This document shows, piece by piece, positions 12,001 to 18,937 of a stretch of 60,000 nt of DNA. The DNA comes from Diphasiastrum complanatum. Its lineage: Eukaryota > Streptophyta > Lycopodiopsida > Lycopodiales > Lycopodiaceae. The notes under the pieces were generated by a model. That model was given only the letters and a program-made list of their open reading frames with translations. It did no database searches and was not told the origin of the DNA. The stretch's first letter is position 1, and the number at the start of each line of letters is the position of its first letter. Both the position numbers and the translations under genes were made by a program. The stretch lies in the NCBI GenBank assembly GCA_029204225.1, contig CM055098.1, positions 17,951,303 through 18,011,302 of the forward strand. Reading direction: 5' to 3'.

Positions 12001-13605
12001 AATAGGCAAAGAAAAACTTACCTCCTTCTTGAGACTGCCACAGCGACAGAATTTATTGATTAATATTCTGCATGTATCAATACAAGGACCATAATGGCAG
12101 CGCTCTGGACACCTATGTATCATACAATGCAATTGCTTTTCACATGTAGATCCACATGTTGGCACCATGGCATCACAGTCTATCCCATCATACTTCACCT
12201 TTCCACATGGGCAGCCTCGCCTACCTTGAAGTTGGCAATCTCCGCAAGGGCCTGAGTGGCACTGAGTTTTACATTGATGTTTATTGCAGCTGAGCATCTT
12301 TGCACACATGAGTTCACACTGGAAATCTGCAACAGCACAGGCCCTGAGCTCAACTGAGCTACCACACTTGCAGCGATGTAAGGCCATCTTCTTGCATGGT
12401 TGGCAAGGACCAGCATGACATGACGCCTCACAGCTATGCTTACCACAACCAAGCTGCTTATTGCACAACTTATCACAGGAAAAATTACCCCGCCCACAGC
12501 GCCGCATCTCTGATTTTGCCCCGCAGAAACACTTGAGCTGAAGAAGTTGAGGACAAGGAGGGCAAGGACCTGGATGACAAAGAAGAGTGCAAGTATGCCC
12601 ACAATCTCCTTGAAGTGAACGGCCACACCTCTCCCCACATGTATGCGGACTTAGCCATGGATCTGGAGCAGGATCCATTTCCTTTCCGCAAAAGCATCGA
12701 TACTCTTGGGGCATTTGGGATTTGGGATATTCAGTTCTACACTTTGGACAATGCCAGCAGGCTGCTTCTGCAGCCTGGCGTGCAGCTAGAGGGAATTGAG
12801 CGCTTGACAATCTGGCCAGCGATTTTTCTGCAGCTAGCATTAGTGACTGCTGAGCCCAAGATTGAATGCAGATGAGATGAAAAATCACATAGCAACCAGC
12901 TCTGCAGTCCCATATAGGGTCAGTAATCCTCACTTTTTCCAAGCAAATCATACACGTTGTTGCTCCACTTTTTGCAGCTACGAGTAGATCTTGGATTTTG
13001 GAGAGCCCTGATGCAAAGACCAAGCCCTCGTCCGCAACCAAAGGACTAGAAACTGGCTCATAATTGCTAAATATATGGGCCTGTAGTTGTAGAATATCAA
13101 TCTTTCTATTGCCTCTGACATCGCCACCATCTGAGTCCTCTTCACTAGAGGAAAATTCAACTGCAGTTTTTCCTGAAAGAAAATGAGATTGATTGTCACT
13201 GTTGCTCCCAGAAGTAGGCACGCGAAAGTTGTTTTCTAAGCTGCCAGCCGCATGAGAACTGCCTACCCCGATGGCAGTAGAAGAAATGGACCTTGTTTCC
13301 TGAGCCATATGCGTAGATCTTGCGACGAAGCATGCAACAAAAATGAGCTGTTCACTCAAAATTCCACTGAAACGACATAGTTAAAGATTTATGAGGCATT
13401 CTTGAATAGGTAAAGGAAATGCTCCATAAAAGTACCTTCAATCTGCTGCTCTGGTCCTTACAACGATCATGAATCGCCGATACTTGTAAGAGAATAAGCA
13501 AACAAATAGAGCATCGACACTGACACTAGAGAGCGCCACATGACAAGAACGAAGGATATGGCAGACAGATCGGTTTTCCAAACGCTGGTTCTTTAGCTTT
13601 TCCAA
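727..13605 (-). CDS. NFXL1: NFXL1-type NF-X1 zinc-finger protein gene, 5' part (3' end outside window)
   Basis: Seven coding exons on the minus strand (13308-12022, 4860-4747, 4643-4588, 3965-3899, 3669-3577, 1114-1029, 895-727) have GT-AG borders with matching phases and total 1872 nt, 624 codons, before the window ends. A 5' UTR exon and a 69-nt UTR intron precede them. The protein opens with an acidic Ser-rich tail, then a C4HC3 RING/PHD-like finger ([17 protein letters not shown] to CWHCPKC, about residues 125-200), then a run of about seven NF-X1 cysteine repeats such as [18 protein letters not shown]. Later exons carry the family landmarks [10 protein letters not shown] and [12 protein letters not shown]. 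Plant NFXL1 proteins are nuclear regulators of stress and defence responses, with E3-ligase potential attributed to the RING-like finger. The last visible exon ends in phase 0 and the remaining NF-X1 repeats must lie below base 1. This is the only apparently intact host gene here; assignment to NFXL1 rather than NFXL2 rests on the repeat order. Confidence 0.93.
1029..1114 (-). CDS. NFXL1: NFXL1 coding exon 6
   Basis: 86 nt between acceptor AATGCAG and donor TCAAA|GTATGT. It encodes [16 protein letters not shown] then [12 protein letters not shown], plus two bases completed by exon 7 to give Lys. The preceding intron 5 (3576-1115) is 2.46 kb long and holds a gypsy fragment. Confidence 0.9.
1537..2355 (+). 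mobile_element. Ty3/gypsy pol fragment (N-terminal reverse transcriptase) in NFXL1 intron 5
   Basis: The sense frame reads the linker after the protease, then [20 protein letters not shown], the LTDKKDGG motif and, after a frameshift near 2145, [19 protein letters not shown] and [12 protein letters not shown]. Similarity stops soon after GFHSRYGH at about 2345, so the catalytic YxDD block is gone. There is no LTR, primer site or integrase next to it. It lies in reverse orientation to the NFXL1 gene. Confidence 0.88.
2356..3576. other. Rest of NFXL1 intron 5, unidentified
   Basis: No recognisable protein or terminal structure. A GC-richer patch at about 2465-2530 begins where the gypsy fragment stops and may be part of another repeat. 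Short open frames here look like chance. Confidence 0.5.
3577..3669 (-). CDS. NFXL1: NFXL1 coding exon 5
   Basis: 93 nt, 31 codons, between acceptor GGGATAG and donor TAAG|GTATGC. It encodes [18 protein letters not shown] and onward to AAIAK, the segment that carries the PCGTE...PPRCRKLC motif in relatives. Confidence 0.9.
3899..3965 (-). CDS. NFXL1: NFXL1 coding exon 4
   Basis: 67 nt between acceptor AATGCAG and donor AAT|GTGAGT. It encodes [18 protein letters not shown] followed by TFYN, matching the CAPCPV-VTISCACGET region of the family. Phase 0 at its end. Confidence 0.9.
4588..4643 (-). CDS. NFXL1: NFXL1 coding exon 3
   Basis: This 56-nt exon lies between acceptor ATTACAG and donor CACAG|GTATTC. 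It encodes [18 protein letters not shown] plus two bases that form an Arg codon with the first base of exon 4. It is too short to be noticed as an open frame and was found by expecting the missing half of an NF-X1 repeat. Confidence 0.9.
4747..4860 (-). CDS. NFXL1: NFXL1 coding exon 2
   Basis: Acceptor GCTACAG at 4867-4861 and donor GGAG|GTATGC. The 114-nt exon encodes [14 protein letters not shown]... through [11 protein letters not shown], one NF-X1 repeat, in phase 0 at both ends. It joins directly to the LKKE end of exon 1, as in plant NFXL1 proteins. Confidence 0.92.
5206..6850 (+). mobile_element. LINE (non-LTR) retrotransposon, degenerate copy A, in NFXL1 intron 1
   Basis: A (CT)29 tract leads into a Pro/Ser-rich ORF1-like region and a coiled-coil stretch ([14 protein letters not shown]..., 5657-5950). 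Then comes an endonuclease/exonuclease/phosphatase domain with GDFHARI (about 6330-6350), [14 protein letters not shown] (about 6580-6620) and SDHSFL (about 6658). Directly after it, at about 6750-6845, the frame reads [14 protein letters not shown], which belongs to the reverse transcriptase (compare 45540-45600). About the first third of RT and everything after it are therefore missing. Several stops and frameshifts are present. Copy B (50430-52011) matches it along most of this length. Confidence 0.82.
5221..5278 (+). repeat. (CT)n microsatellite at the 5' end of LINE copy A
   Basis: An almost pure CT run of 58 bases immediately before the ORF1-like region. The same arrangement is seen in LINE copies B and C. 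Confidence 0.95.
6851..7607. other. Unidentified intron 1 sequence
   Basis: AT-rich DNA with a GTAGGTAGGT-like patch near 7225-7265. I see no gene, terminal repeat or transposon protein. Confidence 0.5.
7608..7695. repeat. CpG-dense palindromic GGACGC/GCGTCC cluster
   Basis: An 88-base island of repeated GCGTCC and GGACGC hexamers in otherwise AT-rich intron. It contains a near-perfect 24-bp palindrome at 7641-7664 and a perfect 12-bp palindrome GCGTCCGGACGC at 7680-7691. The function is unknown; it could be a remnant of a GC-rich foldback element. Confidence 0.7.
7696..8199. other. Unidentified intron 1 sequence
   Basis: Homopolymer T/A runs (about 7708-7735), a C run near 7800 and no coding signal. 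Confidence 0.45.
8200..8863 (-). mobile_element. BED zinc-finger (hAT transposase-like) fragment with Pro/Thr-rich tail
   Basis: From ATG 8863 the frame reads [20 protein letters not shown] then PFC, the tryptophan and first CxxC of a BED finger. After a one-base shift near 8775 it continues [19 protein letters not shown] and [16 protein letters not shown], supplying the His and the last Cys. This domain order is typical of the N-terminus of plant hAT-type transposases and their domesticated relatives. The frame then runs into a Pro/Ala/Thr-rich tract encoded by GGC/GGT-type repeats (about 8465-8525). No hAT dimerisation domain was found. Confidence 0.7.
8863..9012. repeat. Compound (CT)n-(AC)n-(CT)n microsatellite
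   Basis: CT run 8863-8904, AC run 8905-8922, CT run 8941-9012, followed by further AC- and CT-rich sequence to about 9185. It starts directly upstream of the BED-finger start codon, on the antisense side. Confidence 0.95.
9200..9835 (+). mobile_element. Ty1/copia gag fragment, degenerate
   Basis: The frame contains [19 protein letters not shown] and [17 protein letters not shown], the conserved core of the copia-type gag (UBN2-like) domain, preceded by broken pieces of the N-terminus. The stretch 9606-9720 matches the reverse complement of 59886-60000, so two copies of one family are present. It is joined at about 9836 to gypsy reverse-transcriptase sequence. Confidence 0.75.
9836..10216 (+). 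mobile_element. Ty3/gypsy reverse-transcriptase fragment
   Basis: The frame reads [17 protein letters not shown], the catalytic block with [11 protein letters not shown], then [20 protein letters not shown] and [14 protein letters not shown]. The usual YxDD is FFDD here. It ends abruptly where an LTR begins (10217). It has no LTR or integrase of its own. Confidence 0.88.
10217..10619 (+). mobile_element. LTR (403 bp) of a copia-type element inserted in the gypsy fragment
   Basis: It starts TGTTGGAT and ends TTTCCAACA, a matched TG...CA inverted terminal pair. It is followed after two bases by a primer-binding site. The start falls exactly where the gypsy frame breaks. No second LTR or coding region of this element was found, so only its 5' end is here. 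Confidence 0.8.
10622..10634 (+). other. Primer-binding site (initiator-Met tRNA type)
   Basis: TGGTATCAGAGCC, the usual plant copia primer site, sits two bases after the LTR end. Confidence 0.85.
10635..11637. other. Non-coding continuation after the LTR, with a 76-bp tandem dimer
   Basis: No gag or pol frame follows the primer site. An imperfect two-unit tandem repeat with a 76-bp period, rich in ACATGTGTCA and GGTCCA motifs, occupies 11359-11510. The stretch ends where the NFXL1 intron sequence shared with the duplicate at 57.8 kb begins (about 11638). Confidence 0.55.
12022..13366 (-). CDS. NFXL1: NFXL1 coding exon 1 (start codon at 13308)
   Basis: The exon runs from the acceptor at 13367 to the donor AAGGAG|GTAAGT at 12022. 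The first in-frame ATG is at 13308 ([11 protein letters not shown]); the frame is open back to a TTG 17 codons upstream, but no ATG lies there. It encodes 429 residues: the acidic Ser-rich N-terminus, the C4HC3 finger and about four NF-X1 repeats, ending CRCGSLKKE in phase 0. Confidence 0.92.
13196..13333 (-). promoter_or_regulatory. Out-of-frame upstream ATG/uORF overlapping the NFXL1 start
   Basis: An ATG 25 nt upstream of the presumed start opens a 45-codon reading frame, shifted relative to the protein, that ends at TGA 13198-13196 inside the NFXL1 coding region. The same uORF, with the same length and stop, is present in the duplicate (56128-56265). An overlapping uORF would be expected to lower translation of the main frame unless it is skipped by leaky scanning. 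The role is inferred. Confidence 0.5.
13436..13605 (-). other. NFXL1: NFXL1 5' UTR exon (5' limit approximate)
   Basis: The exon ends at the donor GAAG|GTACTT (intron 13435-13367, 69 nt, acceptor TTTCAG at 13372-13367). The same exon, intron length and splice sites occur in the duplicate at 55835-56094, which supports a real spliced leader. The 5' limit is only the limit of similarity between the two copies; no transcription start was identified. Confidence 0.65.
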
Positions 13606-13789
13606 GATGAACACATCGATGTGCTATGTATAATGTAATGAGTCCGGCAGAGCCCATTCTCTCTCTCTCGTAATGATTTTTAGAATTTTTTTAGGCGAGG
13701 GGTCGAGCCTAAAATTTTTTGAAAATTTGAACCGGGCAGAATGGCCTCTGCCCGGCCCCTTCCATTGCATAATGATTTTTGGACCCTTT

Positions 13790-13907
13790 TTAAACCAATC
13801 CTTAGCTGCCACGTGGCAGGTGCAAGCAAAATCAGCACTAAAAAAATTGAAACCAATCCGATGCTGCCACGTGGCAGATGCAGGAAAAATCTGCACTAAA
13901 TTTTCAA
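13790..13907. repeat. 58/59-bp tandem dimer containing GCCACGTGGC
   Basis: Two imperfect units begin with AAACCAATCC, at 13791 and 13850. Each contains the palindrome GCCACGTGGC (a G-box core) and ends in CTGCACTAAA-like sequence. It lies about 0.2-0.3 kb upstream of the NFXL1 leader exon. Confidence 0.75.
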
Positions 13908-13917
13908 AAAAAAAAAA

Positions 13918-13967
13918 GGTGACTATTCTGCTTTTTAATCTGTTAAAAAATGGTCAGAATAGTCACC
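13918..13967. repeat. Perfect 13-bp inverted repeat (hairpin)
   Basis: GGTGACTATTCTG at 13918-13930 is the exact reverse complement of 13955-13967, with a 24-base loop. Confidence 0.85.
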
Positions 13968-13974
13968 AAAAATC

Positions 13975-14521
13975 CATTACGTGGGGGGGAAGGCCCTGCC
14001 TGAGGGCATTCCTTGCTGGGAGGGCCCTTGCCCGAGGGCAGGCCCCGACCAACAAGGAAGGCCCGAGGGCTTCGAGCCTTCCCCTACGTAATGCCATTGT
14101 GCGAAGGTTTTTTTTTTTTTTTTGCCGTATGGTACGGCCGTACGCGTGGACCAGTTTCTTTTTCTTCGTTTTTTGGCCGTATGGTACCGTACGGCCGTAC
14201 GTGTGGACCAGTTTTTTTTTTTTTTTTCCGATTTTTTGCCGTTTTTTATTTTTTGCAAATTTTTTTGGTGGAATGTGGATGTGGACAGCCAATGACGGGC
14301 TGCCACATAGCACATGCACATTCCACCGGAGAGAGGAGAGAGAACGTGCATTCCACCGGAGAGAGTACGTGCATTCCACTGGAGAGAGGAGAGAGAACGT
14401 GCATTCCACCGAAGAGAGGAGAGAGAATGACAGATTCCTAAGAGAGAGAAAATTGGATGGACATTATGCTCCTGGAGGTGGTCCCAAAATACAAAGGACA
14501 CCTGAGCACAAGGCATTACGG
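13975..14521 (+). repeat. Foldback-containing repeat unit, copy 1
   Basis: It starts with a GC-rich foldback of about 120 bp (CATTACGTGGGGGGGAAGG pairing with CCTTCCCCTACGTAATG at about 14079-14096). T-rich stretches with GGCCGTACG palindromes follow, and then a run of GTGCATTCCACCGGAGAG-type units (about 14305-14430). It ends GGCATTACG, the reverse complement of CGTAATGCC in the foldback. Copy 2 follows 180 bp later in the same orientation and copy 3 lies at 52095 in reverse. Confidence 0.8.
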
Positions 14522-14704
14522 TAGCACAGAGGCCTTGCCATTTGATAATAGCATGAAAAAGGCATTTTATATATTGTTGTGAGAAATTATTCTTTGTAAG
14601 TTTTTTGCACTTTGAAATTTTGGAAATTAGTTTGTCTCAAGTTTTTAATAGACATTGTAATGTTAGAAGAAATAGATTAGATTTGTAATTTAAGTTTATG
14701 AAAA

Positions 14705-14842
14705 TGATTTATGTGGGGGGCAGGGCCTTCCTTGCTGGGAGGGCCCTTGCTCGAGGGCGGGGAGCCCGAGGGCAGGCCCCGACCATTAAGGAAGGCCCAA
14801 GGGCTTCGGGCCTTCCCCTACGTAATGCCATTGTGCGAAGGT

Positions 14843-14873
<31 letters not shown>

Positions 14874-15197
14874 CGTTTTTTGGCCGTACGGCTGTACACG
14901 TGGACCAGTTTTTTTTTTTTTTTCCGGTTTTTTGTTGTTTTTTTTTTCGCAAATTTTTTTACGTTTGTGGTGGAATGTGAATGTGGATAGCCAATGACGG
15001 GCTGCCACATAGCACATGCACATTCCACCGGAGAGAGGAGAGAGGAGAGAGAACGTGCATTCCACCGGAGAGAGAACATGCATTCCACCGGAGAGAGGAG
15101 AGAGAATGACAGATTCCTAGGAGAGAAAATTGGATGGACATTATGCTCCTGGAGGTGGTCCCAAAATACGAAGGACACTTGAGCACAAGGCATTACG
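14705..15197 (+). repeat. Foldback-containing repeat unit, copy 2
   Basis: Direct duplicate of the unit at 13975-14521, with the same order of foldback, GCCGTACG tract, CATTCCACCGGAGAG array and GGCATTACG end. It differs mainly in homopolymer length and in having fewer CATTCCACCGGAGAG units. Confidence 0.8.
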
Positions 15198-15289
15198 TTT
15201 TCGTTATGAGTTATGCATTTTGGTAGTAATTATAAGAGAACATAATCCACGATAGATTATAGGTGAGATTATTGAGTTTGAGATTGTGC

Positions 15290-15621
15290 CATGTCATATT
15301 CTCATTTTTTATGTTTTTCACTTTTTGTAAGAATGTATAAGTTGACTAGTAAATATGTTTGTAATTTTGAAATTTTAGGGCTGGCACTCATTCACATGGA
15401 AGTCCAATCTATTTACATAAAGTTTGACCAATTTCAAGATTCTATTCAAAGGTCAATTTCACACCAGTGTAGATCTAGCTAAAATCAATCTAACTTTATA
15501 AAAGTGACTTATGTACATTCTTTCACACATGGGAATAGACTCCACATGTGTGATATCCTATCAAAATCAAAATATCTTAAGATCTACAAAGTACATCAAG
15601 TTGGAAGTGATATTTTTAACA
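15290..15621 (-). mobile_element. 3' LTR of a copia element (far end not resolved)
   Basis: On the minus strand the LTR begins TGTTAAAAATATC at 15621, immediately after a polypurine tract (GAGGAGGAG, about 15622-15631) that follows the pol stop codon. The far end is not marked by a clear CA and primer site in this window, so the lower limit is approximate. Confidence 0.65.
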
Positions 15622-15634
15622 CTCCTCCTCACTT

Positions 15635-15800
15635 CTAACTTGGCAAGTCTAATGTACATCTATCTACAACTCCAAAAGCATCTCTTAACTTGAAAAATGG
15701 ATCTTTAGCCAAAGGTTTGGTTAAGACATCAGCTATGCACTCGGATGATGGCACATGATGAAGTTGAACCTCCTTGGATTGCTCATGATCAATGTTTTGA
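15635..15800 (-). mobile_element. Copia RNase H C-terminus
   Basis: The minus-strand frame reads VQLHHVPSSECIADVLTKPL, then AKDPFFKLRDAFGVV and DRCTLDLPS followed by a TAG stop at 15637-15635. ADVLTKPL is the signature of the end of copia pol. Similarity begins only at about 15800, so the rest of pol is missing. Confidence 0.85.
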
Positions 15801-15935
15801 ATATTTCAATATTCACAAGAAATCGCAATAATCACAATAAAAAATTACAATAATCATGATCATTATTCACGAGTATTGAAAATATTGACAATGAATATTC
15901 AAAATAATCACGATCAATATTCAAGAAATTAGAGA
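15801..15935. repeat. ATTCAnnATGATCAATATTCA-type short repeat array, lower side
   Basis: Repeated pieces resembling AATCACGATCAATATTCA in A/T-rich DNA. The same degenerate unit forms a longer array at 18235-18530, in the same orientation, on the other side of the Helitron coding remains. Confidence 0.6.
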
Positions 15936-16439
15936 ACGTTGTAGAATTAAGCATGTATTTGATTTGTTTTTTTTTCTTATGCGTGCAAATGTAGAAGATC
16001 AATCACGAAATAGATCTGTCATGGCATCAGTAAATTGTAATTGGGATAAAGATTGGGTGTTATTGATGAAAATTTATTAATGAATTTAATCTGTCACAAA
16101 AAGCATAATAACTAAATTGGGTATCTTAAGAACAAACAAAACAAAATAGAATATAAAAAATATGCAAAATATGGGCTTTGAAAATATTTGATAATATTTG
16201 CTAATGAGACAATGAGATTGGTTGGAAATGGATGAAACGAAGGTAGATGCTAGAAAATGTGAAATGGACTTGAACGTATACTTGAGATTTTATTTTTTAG
16301 TATTACAATATATTTGATTCTATATTTTTGTCAAAGGTAGTTAGAGTTACAACATAGACTTCAAATATGTTTTCTTCATTCATGAGCAACAAATGCTTGG
16401 TGGGTTTTCATTTTGTAGTAGAAGTATATTGGAGAGTGA

Positions 16440-17857
16440 TCATACCAATATGCATAAGTCGAACGAAATTGGCATTTATGGCATCAAGTTGGTTGCTTGT
16501 AGTCTTTGATCTGCAAATTGCAAAATCCACTTTCCAATGAGTGAAATTTCATCAAAAACTACTAGTTGTAACTGTGAATAGAAAGTTGATCATGTGTCCA
16601 ATTTTTCTGATGACAATGATGTCAAGGTTTTTGCGTTAAGTGTAGTGCAAAATGTATTGTTGTTCTGCTGATATTGTAAGCTGCTTTTTTTGTGTAAGCC
16701 ATAAGTAATGCCTTTGGCAATGTGATATCTATATTTATTTGTTTATGGTAGTGCCTTAGTAAACCGTGTACAATAAAAAAATAGCATGAATATTTTTCCT
16801 GTTCCAATTCCTCCTGTGAGAAAAAAATGGATCTTTTCATTTGGATTGATTCTCTTTCTATGCATTATGTCAATTTTTGTGCATTGTTCAATGTTCTTAA
16901 TTTTGAATGATAATCTTTGGTATTTAATATAGTGTATGTGAAGTTTTGTTTGGTGTTGTTGGTTTTTTGAATTTGTGATATTGGTTTTTGAGGGAAATCG
17001 AGTGCCAAGTAATATTGCTCAATGTTTGAATCTACTGACGATGTAATCGGTGGGTTGTTTTGAATTATGTCTTGGTAATTTTCGAGATCATTTTAATCGA
17101 TGTCGATGTTTTGCTTGTTTATGTAGTCGTAGTTGCATTTTGTTTTGTTTTGTGATATGATTTGTATGTTTTGGTAATAGTTTTCGAGATCTTTGTGGAT
17201 GTTGTAATTGACAAATCGAATGATTTGAGGAATTGTTCTCTTTTTTACTTGCTTTCCATTGTCGATGTAATGTGCGACATATTCAGCAAGACAAAATTGG
17301 TGGAGCAAATTTTTCTTGACATGTTGTGATCAAATTTTTATTTGTATTTGATGTCGATAGATGAAGGTTGCAACAATTGAAGTTGGTGCTTTTTTTAAGC
17401 TTGTTCGTCTTTCAAACTTGTGTTGATGAACGAAAATGATCGTGTTGTATTGTTGAGTGGATGTGATGAAACTATAAAAGTAGCTAATTGTGCACTCATT
17501 TGTTGTGTTAAGGAACACATTTCATGTGCTTCTAAGGCAATTGAGTGTATCAATATTGTTTGAAATTGATTTTGACATAGCATCTTTCGAGGCTTTTGTC
17601 AATGTATTGTCGACTTTTTTCATGTATGATGTGCAGTAGCTTGCTGCCACATAAGGATCTAGGATATATTCGATGTCCATGTCTGCATTCCACATGAAGC
17701 TAATTTGAGGATTGAAAGGATTTAACACAATGATCAAAGAAAAGAAAAATGACCTAGACACCCGTTTTTTCAAGAAGTTGAAAATTGTTTGAAAATTTGC
17801 CAAAATATTGAATGTCAAACTTATAAAAATTAATAAAAAAAAATCAAAAAGTTTCAT
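16440..17857 (-). mobile_element. Helitron Rep/helicase pseudogene
   Basis: Read on the minus strand with many frameshifts, the order fits a plant Helitron protein. The Rep region has WNADMDIEYILDPYVAASYC, then TSNEMCSLTQQMSAQLATF and FINTSLKDEQ. A linker LAEYVAHYI...PQIIRFVNYNI follows. The PIF1-type helicase follows with KAAYNISRTTIHFALHL (about 16640) and a Walker B-like VVFDEISLIG (about 16540). The Rep catalytic HxH and tyrosine motifs and the Walker A loop are not recognisable. The terminal TC...CTRR ends were not found. This is a dead copy. Confidence 0.7.
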
Positions 17858-18234
17858 TTTGTTATAATTAACAAATATGATAAAAACTTAAGTTTTTTTT
17901 TTTTTTTTGCATTTCCAAATTTGTTCCCTATTGCAAAATTTCAAATGTGAACAAATTATCAATCTTTTTTTTTTTAATAATTTTAGATTTTCAAACTTTC
18001 GAAGTTTAACTTTTGAAAAAATAATTGATAATTAAAGTGATTTAAACAGTTTAAAATTTTAAAATAAATTTATTTATTGAATTTTTTTTATAGATGTTGA
18101 TTTCATTCTTGTACTTCTTGTCTTTTTCAAACAATCTCAAAGTTCGAATCAAATCAAATCCTAATTAAAAAGGATAACTTTGTTATATGACTTTGTTATA
18201 TTTTGAGCATTTTGGCCAATGGGTTGTTGAAATA

Positions 18235-18530
18235 CATTACTATCAATATCTAGAGTATTCACAATCAGTATTCATAATAAGCATGATCAGTACACAAAAT
18301 ATTTCAGTATTTACAATATTCATGATCAACATTCAAGAGTATTCATGATCAGTATTCACAATAATTACGATCAGTATTCAAATTATTTCAGTATTCACAA
18401 TTAGTATTCAAGAGTAGTCACGATCGGTATTTAGAATATTTCACTATTCATATTATTCATGATTAGTATTTAAGAGCATTCATGATCAATATTCACAATA
18501 ATCTCGATCAATATTCAAAATATTCGTCCA
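18235..18530. repeat. ATTCATGATCAGTATTCA array, upper side
   Basis: About ten degenerate units of 24-32 bp built on ATTCA-N-GATCAGTATTCA. Together with 15801-15935 it brackets the Helitron remains; whether it belongs to the Helitron or to another element is unclear. Confidence 0.7.
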
Positions 18531-18616
18531 CCAATTCCTCATCCAATATGGAAGACATTTTGCACAATAATGAAATTATGATCAGATGAAGATTAACTAT
18601 TATTAGTGACAACATA

Positions 18617-18937
18617 TCACACAAAGTCTAGTAAATACAATTCTCTACAGATAATCCAAAATAAAACAAAACACAATACATGATTTTTCTTTTTTGATTG
18701 AACAATTTCTTTATCAATATCTTGGATACATTTCAAGTATGTTTTGAATGATGTGACTTGCTCATATTGGATATTAAAAAATGGATTGTTTTTGTAGTGT
18801 TCTTTCCAAACCGTAGCATCACAATCATTTCCTTTTAAACTTAGCAAAAACATTGCACAACATTTGTTCGAATGTTGTTCGACAAGATATGATGATTCAA
18901 GAGAAATGAAAAGACATTGAAAATCCATAATAATCAT
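18617..18937 (-). pseudogene. Unrecognised coding remnant upstream of the Helitron Rep region
   Basis: A 106-codon minus-strand frame with protein-like composition (NKCCAMFLLSLKGNDCDATV, WKEHYKNNPFFNIQYEQV, YLKCIQDIDKEIVQSKK). I do not recognise the family. It lies 5' of the Rep part on the same strand and could be cargo or an N-terminal part of the same element. Confidence 0.4.

Noticed and set aside
18125-18145. GTTCGAATC resembling a tRNA B box
   Set aside because: No matching A box, acceptor stem or terminator around it; no convincing tRNA gene was found anywhere in the window.
15801-18530. Regular short repeats considered as a CRISPR-like array
   Set aside because: Units are degenerate, spacers are not unique and the context is a eukaryotic transposon.
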